NCBI GenBank assembly: GCA_017645765.1
Contig: JAGCNV010000039.1
Span: 1 to 42,123, forward strand
From: a bacterium
GTDB taxonomy: Bacteria > UBP6 > UBA1177
DNA: 42,123 nucleotides
Reading direction: 5' to 3'
This document shows, one piece after another, positions 27,080 through 34,849 of this stretch. How positions within the stretch are numbered: position 1 is the first letter of the stretch; each line of letters begins with the position of its first letter. Both the position numbers and the translations under genes were made by a program. The notes under the pieces were generated by a model. The model had not been told where the DNA came from, did not search any database, and was given only the letters and a program-made list of their open reading frames with translations.

Positions 27080-29283
27080 GATCTTTTCCTCCTCATATTG
27101 CACTTCTTGCAGTTTTCACTCTCTCCCCAGTTCGCAATAAAGTCGCGGTATTTCCTGCCGTTCCACATTTCAAGAGGGGAAAGTTCCGTGACATTGCCGA
27201 ACTCTCCGAACTCTCTGCGCACTTCGTCGGGACAGCAGCAGATCTGGTAAGAGCCGTCGTATTCTATCCAGAGTTCCTTTCCGAGGAATTGGCAGAATGT
27301 GTCGCTTGAATCAAGGTCAGGTTCGTTCAAATCAACCGGAGTGAAGTTTTCAAGTCTGATTCTGCCGTCGGCAGTTTTATGACATTCTTCGCAGACAGCG
27401 TTCCAAAGCGGTGCGTTTTCCTTGGTTCTGAGCATTTCGTTGTCCAGAGAATCGGAAGTTTTCCACAAATGGTGACCTTTTATTCTGTCAACGCCGTGTT
27501 CGATTCCCCAGAGAATGATGTTTTTCAACTCGTAAAGGTTCGACTTCATGAATGTGCATTGGAGCGTGACGGTACTTGTATTTCCGAGTTGTTTGCGGAT
27601 ATTCAAGTAATATTCGATGTTTGCGAGCTGTTTTTTTGTGTTTGCCCCGCACATGATTTTTTCATTTATATCGGGATTTATTCCGTTGATCGAAAATTTT
27701 ACGTCCGAGATGACTTCAAGCAACTTCGGAGCCCAGAATTCAACACCTTTCGAAAAAGTTCCGTTGGTCGTGAGGTTCATTCTGATATTGTTTTTCCTGC
27801 ACAAATCCACAAGTTCTTCAAAGTGCGAATAAAGAAGCGGTTCGCCCATCGTTGAAGGGATTATTTCTTTCAGTCCGTGCGGGGCAAGAAGGTTTACTGC
27901 CTTTTCGACAACGGCGAAATCCATTTCTGAACGAGGTGATTTTGTCAGCCGACTGCGGTTGTCGGCAGAAAAAGTGTCACACATTTTGCAGTGAAGGTTG
28001 CACTTGTCGGGATTGGTGATAAAAGTCACTCTCCACGGTGCCGGGCGGTGCGGATAGACAATCTGCGTTTTTGAGAGCTCTTTGTATTTCTGAACACAGA
28101 AATCAGCATCCTCTTTTATTGAGCGGACTTTTTCAACAGGGGCTTTCAGGTTCAGCAGTTTTTGGGGGTTGTCAACAATATCCTGCATTTTTGAACGCAG
28201 ATCATCTGCGTCTCCGAGTTTGAATGTAAAGCCGTCGATTCCGTCGTGGACGAGTTCCGCCATTCCGCCTTTGTCGCTCACCAGAACAGGAATTTCAGTT
28301 GCCTGAGTCTCCTGAATTACAAGCGGCGCGTTTTCGAGCCAGATCGACGGGCAGACAAGAACATCAAAAGAATCAAGGACTTCCTGTAATTTGTCGTTGT
28401 GATACGCTCCTTTGAATTCTATGCCGCAACAGGAATATTTTTTGACCAGATCCTGACCGTATTCGCTATCGTAATCCCCCCAGATTACAAGTTTTGCGTT
28501 TCCGCGGATTTTGCTGAAAGCCTCGCACAGAAGATGGAGTCCTTTTGTGAGGATTATGCGCCCCGTGAAACCGAAAGTGATTTTGTCATGCAGAGATTTT
28601 GGACTTTTTTGGATTTTTGAAAGGTTAAAACCGTATTTCGAATAAAAAATCCTAGAGGAATCAACGCCCATATTGATGTAGAAATTTTCCAAAGTGTGTG
28701 ACGGAGCGAAGAATACATCGATGCACTCAAGAACATTACGGATATGATCGTCGCGCTCTTTTATAAGTTCTGTGCTGAAATCGGGCTTTTTGTAGTGAAA
28801 AGCGGCACATTCCGTACATTGACCGGTATTCGGCAGAGGGCAGATCTGCCAGTTCTTCGGATTTATCAGCTGGCCGCGGTGACAGAACATCCAGAAATCG
28901 TGAATCGTGAACAAAACCGGCAACCCGAACTCCCGTTTTGCTATAATCGGGATCTGTGTCGAAAGATGTGACAAGTGACCGATATGCACGACATCGGGTT
29001 TAACTAACTTTACATAATCGCGGAAAGCGTCATCAACAGCAGGATTCAGATATTTGTCATAAAATGTCGCGTTATCCGGCTCATAATTGTTGATATAGCG
29101 GATATTTACTCCGTCTTTAGTCGTATCAGCAACTTGATAAAGCGGTTTCGTTTTGTCTTCGATGCGGTGAAACACGAAAACATCGTTGTTTTTTGCTAGT
29201 TCTCTTGCGAGATTGTAGGTGTAAACCTCGGATCCTGCCATGTAAAACGGCGGATATCCGTGAATTACCAGAAGAATACGCAT
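27076..29283 (-). CDS. GT4 glycosyltransferase fused to a radical SAM/SPASM-like enzyme
   Basis: AGGAGG precedes ATG 29283. Residues about 1-400 form a GT-B glycosyltransferase of family 4: HGYPPFYMAGSEVYTYNLA, VHIGHLSHLS, TIHDFWMFCHRG, FGFTGRIILTKGL and the C-terminal ENAPLVIQETQATEIPVLVS with the EX7E-type motif. Residues about 410-735 are a radical SAM domain with the 4Fe-4S cluster motif CNLHCKMC near 425 and a TMGEPLL stretch matching the GGEPL-type SAM motif. Cysteines near the C-terminus (CQFLGK, CCCPDE, CKKCNMRRK) fit an auxiliary SPASM-like cluster. A fusion of sugar transfer and radical chemistry is unusual. It leads a four-gene operon. The substrate could be a peptide, a glycan or a small metabolite. 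Confidence 0.85.
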   Translation of the reverse strand: MRILLVIHGYPPFYMAGSEVYTYNLARELAKNNDVFVFHRIEDKTKPLYQVADTTKDGVNIRYINNYEPDNATFYDKYLNPAVDDAFRDYVKLVKPDVVHIGHLSHLSTQIPIIAKREFGLPVLFTIHDFWMFCHRGQLINPKNWQICPLPNTGQCTECAAFHYKKPDFSTELIKERDDHIRNVLECIDVFFAPSHTLENFYINMGVDSSRIFYSKYGFNLSKIQKSPKSLHDKITFGFTGRIILTKGLHLLCEAFSKIRGNAKLVIWGDYDSEYGQDLVKKYSCCGIEFKGAYHNDKLQEVLDSFDVLVCPSIWLENAPLVIQETQATEIPVLVSDKGGMAELVHDGIDGFTFKLGDADDLRSKMQDIVDNPQKLLNLKAPVEKVRSIKEDADFCVQKYKELSKTQIVYPHRPAPWRVTFITNPDKCNLHCKMCDTFSADNRSRLTKSPRSEMDFAVVEKAVNLLAPHGLKEIIPSTMGEPLLYSHFEELVDLCRKNNIRMNLTTNGTFSKGVEFWAPKLLEVISDVKFSINGINPDINEKIMCGANTKKQLANIEYYLNIRKQLGNTSTVTLQCTFMKSNLYELKNIILWGIEHGVDRIKGHHLWKTSDSLDNEMLRTKENAPLWNAVCEECHKTADGRIRLENFTPVDLNEPDLDSSDTFCQFLGKELWIEYDGSYQICCCPDEVRREFGEFGNVTELSPLEMWNGRKYRDFIANWGESENCKKCNMRRKRS

Positions 29284-29368
29284 ATTGCCTCCTTCGGTTA
29301 TTTTTGTTGGAAAGAAATATTTCGGGAAGAATTTGATCTTTGTTTCGTTCTTGCACTTTGTCTCCTCC

Positions 29369-29542
29369 TTAAACGGAATCGATTACAACCGTAGAAACAT
29401 TGCCAGTTGCCCCAAAGCATTTCTGCTTCAGGAAAAAGCGTTTATCCGGCGTGATACTAAGAAAAAAGATATCCTTGTCAATAGGCTTTTTTTTGAAAAT
29501 TTTTCGCTTCCAGTAAAAGTCGCCGGAATAAACAACTGGCAA
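29369..29542 (-). CDS. Possible small unrecognised ORF ahead of the radical SAM gene
   Basis: In the 300 bp between the radical SAM gene and the zinc-ribbon gene, one minus-strand frame reads like protein (PVVYSGDFYWKRKIFKKKPI, then FFLKQKCFGATG, then VSTVVIDSV and stop). TTG at 29542 would give 57 residues; the frame stays open further upstream to about 29640 but has no ATG or GTG and no clear Shine-Dalgarno site. Directly after its stop, GGAGGAG precedes an out-of-frame GTG (29356). It may be a remnant, a small partner protein or a precursor peptide of the radical SAM enzyme. Support is weak. Confidence 0.25.
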   Translation of the reverse strand: MPVVYSGDFYWKRKIFKKKPIDKDIFFLSITPDKRFFLKQKCFGATGNVSTVVIDSV

Positions 29543-29583
29543 AGTCCGGATGTTTTTGTCATGATTCTGCTCACTCCCTCTTG

Positions 29584-29877
29584 TTAGTCTGACATTAAGA
29601 GAGAATATTCTTCGCGCCAGAGTTTTTTGTATTCGAAAGCCATAATTTTATTCCGCTTCAGATAGTAGTTGCGTTTTGAGCAGCTCTCTTTCTCTGATTT
29701 CTGGCTTGTCAGGTGAAAGCATCCGCATTTTTTGCAGAAATATTTTCTCTGCGGAATCTTTTTTGCCCTGTTGCCATGATGTCTGACCCCGTTGAGAGTG
29801 TTTCCGGCCTCTCTTTCCGTGTAGCAGATTTTTCCTTCGCTTTCGCATCTGATTTCTCTTTCGAATTCGTCTTTCAT
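29584..29877 (-). CDS. Small zinc-ribbon-like protein in the shared regulon
   Basis: ATG 29877 with GGAGG four bases upstream gives 97 residues; an in-frame start at 29901 has no such site. The core is EGKICYTEREAGNTLNGV, then PQRKYFCKKCGCFHLTS, i.e. a CxxC followed by C/H in a short ribbon (YxCxxCxxxHLTS), a pattern common in small proteins of phages and mobile elements. The rest is highly basic, which fits nucleic-acid binding. Shared element copy D lies 44 bp before the start, and the gene seems to be transcribed alone. Its function is unknown; a regulator, an anti-sigma-like factor or a nucleic-acid-binding accessory are all possible. Confidence 0.6.
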   Translation of the reverse strand: MKDEFEREIRCESEGKICYTEREAGNTLNGVRHHGNRAKKIPQRKYFCKKCGCFHLTSQKSEKESCSKRNYYLKRNKIMAFEYKKLWREEYSLLMSD

Positions 29878-29920
29878 GTTGCCTCCGTGTTTTGTTGTCA
29901 ATCAAACTGCCTGCACGAAG

Positions 29921-29957
29921 TATAAGCGGTGAAAAACCGGGAAGTTGACAAAAAAGA
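29921..29957 (-). promoter_or_regulatory. Shared promoter-like element, copy D (zinc-ribbon unit)
   Basis: Minus strand: TTTTTTGTCAAC, 17 bp, CTTATA (29921-29926), spacer with GTTTTTCACCG. The start codon is 44 bp downstream. The element stands between the 3' end of RavA-like 2 (29995) and the small gene, so it is not the promoter of anything on the other strand. Confidence 0.8.
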
Positions 29958-29994
29958 GAAAATTTTTGAAAGAAGATTGAACTTTATCGTTTTT

Positions 29995-31230
29995 TTATTT
30001 TTCTGCATAAAGTGAATGCAGTCTGTTGAGTTCGGTCTTTTCTTTTTCAAGCTTCGCAATAAGTGTGTCGTTTTTCTCCAAAATGATGTCGAGATTTTGT
30101 TGGTTTGCAAAAATATTGTTTGTAAATTCTGCTCTCACATGGTCTTTGAATCGTTTCCCTAATGCAATTTTTGAATTTATCAGTTCGTCAAGCGAAGCAT
30201 ATTCCTGCTTTTCAAAAGCGGTCAGTTCCTTTTTGTCTTTAAAAGCCTTGACCTGTTCCGGAATATCTCCTATGTGAGTATCCAAATCCAAGTATCTCCC
30301 GACATAATTAACTGCATTATCGTGTTGTTTGTCTGTATCCCAGATGCAGTATTCTATCAGTGAGAGATCAGTGAAATTTGTAATTTCGCGACCGTTCAGG
30401 AAAGCACTTGTTTTGAGGATATGCACTATTTTTTTCCAGTGCCGGTCACTGATGTCTTTCCGACTTTCTCTGATTCCGGAAATCCATTTTTTAGATGTTT
30501 TGTCCAACTCAACTTTGTTGATTTCCTGTTGCCAAAGTTTTACTTCTTCAATGCTTAACAAAGCCGCTTTTTGTTCTTTATCCGGTTTCAATTCATCATC
30601 TTCCGAGTCTATAGATGTGAAAAAATCATCGTTATTTTGAATAGGATTTACGAGTACCCGTATAGTGAAACTGTCGCGCAGAGCAGCAAGGAGAGGCTTG
30701 TTTGGCGGAAATGAAATTTCTTTCGCAGCTGCTATGACAGATAGAAGAGGTGCCTCCTGAATGGAATTCCCGTTATAATACTTTTTATCATTTATGATTT
30801 TAAGTATTGTGCTTAAAACAGTCGGACGGATATTCCAGATTTCATCAAGAAGGACAATGTTTGCATTGGGCAGATAATTTTCAGTCTGATGCTGCTTTGT
30901 AATGCGGTCAACGGGGCCGAAAATATCGTTTGGTTCGTCGTTTCCATTCATAAAATACTCAAAATAATGACCGTTCCAGATGTTGATTTTGCCGTTTTTA
31001 TAAAAATCGCTGAAAGCGGCTGCAATACGGCGGCTGACAGTACTTTTGTCAGCTCTTGAAGCTCCTAATAACAGGATGTTTTCTCCTGCAATTGCGGAAA
31101 GCAGGGCGAGACGGAGAGCTTCTTCCTTTCCGTAAAGGTTCTGGTTCAAGTATTCAAGAAGAGTCTTTATGCGGTCAGGTAAATTGCTGCTTTTGTGTTG
31201 TTTTTGTGTGTTTGAATTGCTGTCTTTCAT
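29995..31230 (-). CDS. RavA-like MoxR protein with damaged Walker A (RavA-like 2)
   Basis: The 411-residue protein aligns with the intact RavA-like 1 for most of its length (RIKTLLEYLNQNLYGKEEAL, SRRIAAAFSDFYKNGK, FGPVDRITKQ, DRHWKKIVHILKTSAFLNGR). At residues 56-63 the P-loop reads GASRADKS against GLPGTAKS in RavA-like 1, so the glycine and alanine that shape the loop are lost while Lys and Ser remain. Walker B (NIVLLDEIW, near 124-132) is kept. It may bind nucleotide weakly or act as an inactive ring subunit. The C-terminus is a charged helical extension. The start overlaps the VWA stop by four bases (ATGA), so it is coupled to the VWA gene as the last gene of unit E. Confidence 0.8.
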   Translation of the reverse strand: MKDSNSNTQKQHKSSNLPDRIKTLLEYLNQNLYGKEEALRLALLSAIAGENILLLGASRADKSTVSRRIAAAFSDFYKNGKINIWNGHYFEYFMNGNDEPNDIFGPVDRITKQHQTENYLPNANIVLLDEIWNIRPTVLSTILKIINDKKYYNGNSIQEAPLLSVIAAAKEISFPPNKPLLAALRDSFTIRVLVNPIQNNDDFFTSIDSEDDELKPDKEQKAALLSIEEVKLWQQEINKVELDKTSKKWISGIRESRKDISDRHWKKIVHILKTSAFLNGREITNFTDLSLIEYCIWDTDKQHDNAVNYVGRYLDLDTHIGDIPEQVKAFKDKKELTAFEKQEYASLDELINSKIALGKRFKDHVRAEFTNNIFANQQNLDIILEKNDTLIAKLEKEKTELNRLHSLYAEK

Positions 31231-32951
31231 TTTCGACCTTGTAAAAAGTTATTATTTATTTCATTCAGCTTGTGAGTCTGCCTGACTAAATGGTGCATCG
31301 CATCGCGCGAATTGATGTTGTAGCTCCAGTTTTCATCAAAAACTTCAATGACGTTTTTATTGCCAGAATTGCCCACAAGCAGGGAGTAGAATTTTGTTTC
31401 TTTCGCCTGTTGTGAACGGATGCTTGATTTCACTGATTCTGATAAATTGCCCATAATCATGTCGCTTACAACAAGAACATCCGCGTTTTTCCAGTCATTT
31501 TTCTGTAAAAGTGTCAGAGAATGCTGCAAAGCAGGTTCTGCGTCTGTTCCGCCGTTGAAAGATTTCCGCAGTAACTTTGCCAGTTCAAGCAATCCGTTAC
31601 CTTTTTCAAATTCCGAGAAGTCCTGCACTTCGATTCCGGTTGAAAAGGAAATGAGGTAACATTTGCGCTCTTCTTCCAAACATTTTTTTGCAAGGGCGAA
31701 CGTTATAGTTTTTGCCACGCGCTCCGGAGTACCGTTCATCGAACCGCTTGTATCAACGCAGATGATTACCGGTCCTTTCTGCTCTTTTTCTTTTACAGGA
31801 ACCTCAACTTCTTCAGTTCCGCGTTCTTCCCGGTAAAATTTCTGCCGGTTGATATATGCATAAGAAAGGAGTTTGTTCTCGGCGAATTTCTTGGCGAAAT
31901 ATAGTCTTGTTGCATCGTTTTTCGACATGGCAAGTTCGCTCGGCAGTGCGGACGAAATTTCTCCGCTCAAACGTAAACCGCTTATTTGTCCGCGGTATGC
32001 CGGTTTCGGATGAAATTCGGTTTTTATCTCGACTTTTTCGCGCAGCTCTTTTTCGTAACGCTTGGTTTCGCTGTTCTGTCTGCCGATCAAATCGGCCAGT
32101 TCCTGCAAGGATTTGTCATTTTCAAGCAGGTCGGCGAAATCACTTAAAATTTCGAAACCGTAATCATTAAAATCGGCTGAAGAAAGATCCCATAAACGTC
32201 CGAAATTTTTAAGGAAAGGTGAAAGAAGCTCCTCAAGTTTTCTGAATTGTGCGATTTTTTTGTAAAGTTCTTCAAGATAGGCTTTGCGTTTTTTGTCGAT
32301 TTCTTCAAGCTGCCATGCAGTGTAGCGTTCCTGTAAAGATTCCTGAAGGTCTTTTTTCAGGTTGCGCGAAAGAATTTCGAGCTGGTGCTTATCTATTTTT
32401 GTTTTCGGTTTTTGCTCTGTATTTTCGTCGGATTCCGGCTCCAAGAGTTTTTCGTACTGTTTTTTGTAAAAATCGAAATTTGCGGAGTTGTCTTTCCCTG
32501 TTTTGGTTTTGTAAAGCAGCGTTTGAAGGTCAGGAATACGTTTCAACAGCACTTCATCGGAAAGATTTTTCAAACTGCGCATGAAAACATTTTCATTGTA
32601 GAACGGATTCTTCGGGTCTGTGATTTCTGTTTCATCGTAAACAGTTTGCAGCGTCTTGAGAATTTCTTCCTGAATCTGCTGATTAAGCTCTTCGTGATTC
32701 TTTGCAAAATCAAGCAGTTCTTTCTGCTCCTGATTTTCGGGCTGCAGGAATTTTTTTGTCTCCTGATGACTCTGCAAATCACTGAACTCGATTTTTTCAT
32801 CATCTTTCAGATAGGTGTCACATTCATCCGCAATGCTTTGGGCGAGATGTTTGCGTTCTAATTCGTTGCCAAATTCTGTCGAGCCGAATTTCTCGAACTT
32901 GCGGATTTCCTTGTTTTGGGAATAGTCGCGTTTGTTTGAAATTTGTTTCAT
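31227..32951 (-). CDS. ViaA-like VWA-domain protein
   Basis: The 574-residue protein has a long helical, charged N-terminal part (residues about 1-380) and a C-terminal von Willebrand A domain with a complete metal-ion site: DTSGSMNG near 396 (DxSxS), the Thr in FNGGTDAEPAL and the Asp in LVVSDMIMG. This matches ViaA/CoxE-type VWA proteins, which pair with RavA/MoxR AAA+ ATPases. In Escherichia coli RavA-ViaA is linked to respiratory complexes and aminoglycoside sensitivity; MoxR-VWA pairs in general act as chaperones or metal-cofactor inserters. AGGAG before ATG 32951 overlaps the stop of RavA-like 1. Being flanked by an intact and a damaged RavA suggests that it bridges a mixed ATPase complex. 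Confidence 0.85.
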   Translation of the reverse strand: MKQISNKRDYSQNKEIRKFEKFGSTEFGNELERKHLAQSIADECDTYLKDDEKIEFSDLQSHQETKKFLQPENQEQKELLDFAKNHEELNQQIQEEILKTLQTVYDETEITDPKNPFYNENVFMRSLKNLSDEVLLKRIPDLQTLLYKTKTGKDNSANFDFYKKQYEKLLEPESDENTEQKPKTKIDKHQLEILSRNLKKDLQESLQERYTAWQLEEIDKKRKAYLEELYKKIAQFRKLEELLSPFLKNFGRLWDLSSADFNDYGFEILSDFADLLENDKSLQELADLIGRQNSETKRYEKELREKVEIKTEFHPKPAYRGQISGLRLSGEISSALPSELAMSKNDATRLYFAKKFAENKLLSYAYINRQKFYREERGTEEVEVPVKEKEQKGPVIICVDTSGSMNGTPERVAKTITFALAKKCLEEERKCYLISFSTGIEVQDFSEFEKGNGLLELAKLLRKSFNGGTDAEPALQHSLTLLQKNDWKNADVLVVSDMIMGNLSESVKSSIRSQQAKETKFYSLLVGNSGNKNVIEVFDENWSYNINSRDAMHHLVRQTHKLNEINNNFLQGRK

Positions 32952-32962
32952 GATTTACGCTC

Positions 32963-34666
32963 CTAATTTGCGTAACGTTGCCTTTCTTTCTCCAATTTGA
33001 GTTTTGCATCCTCAATCTGTTTTCGAGAATCTTTTACAGCGGACAAAATTATTTCACAGAATTTTTGTTCGACGAACTGATTTTGCCTGAAAGGTTCAGC
33101 CTGCTTTGCTTCAAAGTCATCAATTTCTTTTAAAGAATTGTTGATGTTGGTAAGGATTTTTTGATACCACTCGGTGTCGGATTTTTGCTGGCGAAGTTCC
33201 AAAAAATCGGGATGCTCAAAAACAGCAGGATTTTTTATTAAACCTTGACCTTTTGTGGTTGAAAAATCTACCTGTCGTTCATATTCTTGATTATTATGAG
33301 AATCTATCCAATTTAATTTTTGGGAAGAAATATCCAAGTTGACTGAAGTGGCTCGGTGTTGTTCTCCGATTTGTTGTTTTGTGTCATCGTAATAATTTCC
33401 CGTTTTTGATATGTATTTAACAGCGACATCTTTGTAGGTAGTGAGGCGAACGCGAATGCCTGGAGGCAACGGCAGACATATTTTTAAATTTACCGTTTGA
33501 ACTAACTCATAAGCTTCGCAACCGTCCTGCATCAATGAAGTTTTTACTCCGAAAGGAGTTTCCTCTTCTGTGTAAAACTGCTTTGTTATGTAGTCATGAA
33601 AATCTTTAATCTGATCCTTGATATCATCAATGTCAAGATTTAAGCTTATACCGTTCTGTTTCAGGATTTGCTCTATAATTTCAGATGTTTCGCTCTGTTG
33701 TTTGTCGGTATTCCAGATACAGTATTCAATGAGTGAACAGTCCATAAGATCCACGGAATCGCGTCCGTTCAGAAACGCACTTGTTTTAAGGAGATGAACG
33801 ATTCTTTTCCAGCGGCGGTCGGAGACATAATAGGTTTCGTCACCTTTGTGGTTTGTGTCATTGTTACGTCGCACGAGTTCTTTTCTGATAGCTGTGATTA
33901 CATTTTTTGCTTCACTACCGAGTTCGATTTTATCGATTTCAGCCTGCCAGCTTTTCACATCAGAAATGCTAAGGAGAACAGCCGTAAGCTCTGCAGTAGA
34001 TATAAGCTCTTTGTTGCTGTCTTCATCAACGACTTTGAAAAAATCCTCCTCGTTTGAAACAGGATTTACCTGCACGCGCAGGATGAACCTGTCCCACAAA
34101 GCATCAAGTCCGCGGTTTTTCTCAGGAAGTTCGTTGGATGCCGCTGCGAGGGATACGAGAGGCACTTTCTCGATTTCGCTTCCGTTGTGGAAAATCCTTT
34201 CGTTTACAATGGGAAGGAGAGTATTCAGAATCGCGGGACCGCTTTTCCAGATTTCGTCAAGAAAGGCAACTTTCGCGCTGGGCAGATAACCTTTTGTTTC
34301 ACGGGTGTAGCGGCTCGGCTTTTCGTTGAGAGCCGAAAGATCGACAGGACCGCATATTTCATCAGGAGTGGAGAACTCGTTCATCAGATATTCAAAATAT
34401 CCGCCTTTTTCAGTGTTGAATTTGCCGTCCTCGTAAAAATCGCTGAATGCACTTGCTATGCGGCGGCTAATCATGCTTTTAGCCGTTCCCGGAAGCCCTA
34501 AAAAGAAAATACTTTCTCCTGCAACAGCGGAAAGAAGCGCGAGACGGACCGCCTCTTCCTTTCCGTAAAGGTTCTGGTTCAAGTATTTGAGCAGAGTTTT
34601 GATTCTGTTCGGCAATGTTGTTTTGTCTACAGTCGCGCTTTTGTTTTCACGATTTGTGTCTGTCAT
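32963..34666 (-). CDS. RavA-type MoxR AAA+ ATPase, intact (RavA-like 1)
   Basis: ATG 34666 with GGAGG eight bases upstream gives 567 residues; an upstream in-frame ATG at 34708 has no site and lies too near the promoter element. The AAA+ core is complete: Walker A GLPGTAKS (57-64), Walker B VAFLDE (133-138) followed by IWKSGPAILNTLLPIVNER as in RavA, sensor 1 region SLAAASNELP (172-181) and WDRFILR, whose Arg193 fits an arginine finger. The lid and the following region (SDRRWKRIVHLLKTSAFLNG, then an extended basic segment and C-terminal coiled coil) correspond to RavA's LARA and helical domains. It is the first gene of unit E, 51 bp from shared element copy E. It is likely the active ATPase of the set. 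Confidence 0.85.
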   Translation of the reverse strand: MTDTNRENKSATVDKTTLPNRIKTLLKYLNQNLYGKEEAVRLALLSAVAGESIFFLGLPGTAKSMISRRIASAFSDFYEDGKFNTEKGGYFEYLMNEFSTPDEICGPVDLSALNEKPSRYTRETKGYLPSAKVAFLDEIWKSGPAILNTLLPIVNERIFHNGSEIEKVPLVSLAAASNELPEKNRGLDALWDRFILRVQVNPVSNEEDFFKVVDEDSNKELISTAELTAVLLSISDVKSWQAEIDKIELGSEAKNVITAIRKELVRRNNDTNHKGDETYYVSDRRWKRIVHLLKTSAFLNGRDSVDLMDCSLIEYCIWNTDKQQSETSEIIEQILKQNGISLNLDIDDIKDQIKDFHDYITKQFYTEEETPFGVKTSLMQDGCEAYELVQTVNLKICLPLPPGIRVRLTTYKDVAVKYISKTGNYYDDTKQQIGEQHRATSVNLDISSQKLNWIDSHNNQEYERQVDFSTTKGQGLIKNPAVFEHPDFLELRQQKSDTEWYQKILTNINNSLKEIDDFEAKQAEPFRQNQFVEQKFCEIILSAVKDSRKQIEDAKLKLEKERQRYAN

Positions 34667-34716
34667 TGTTTTTTCCTCCAAATTCTTTCTATTAAAAATC
34701 AATCGCACACATCATA

Positions 34717-34753
34717 CATAAGCGGTGAAAAACGTGGAGGTTGACAAAAAAAG
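34717..34753 (-). promoter_or_regulatory. Shared promoter-like element, copy E (RavA/VWA/RavA unit)
   Basis: Minus strand: TTTTTTGTCAAC, 17 bp, CTTATG (34717-34722), spacer with GTTTTTCACCG. The RavA-like 1 ATG is 51 bp downstream. It is the only copy in which the last base of the -10-like box is G. Confidence 0.8.
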
Positions 34754-34849
34754 ATTTTTTTAAAAGAATTTTTTTGGCTAACTATTTAATTTGTCTATAG
34801 ATTTTCTGACAATTCCATCCTTGCAAGAAACTCTGTTTCCTTAATCGGC

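Noticed and set aside
29126-29356. GTG-started 76-codon frame overlapping the radical SAM gene start
   Set aside because: GGAGGAG precedes it, but more than half lies out of frame inside the GT4 domain and has Arg/Ser-rich shadow composition. A short translated leader cannot be excluded.
15771-34753. The five repeated elements read as sigma-70 promoters on the plus strand (TTGACA in each copy)
   Set aside because: In four copies the plus-strand direction leads into the 3' end of a minus-strand gene, so no gene would be served. Only copy A has a divergent gene, listed separately.
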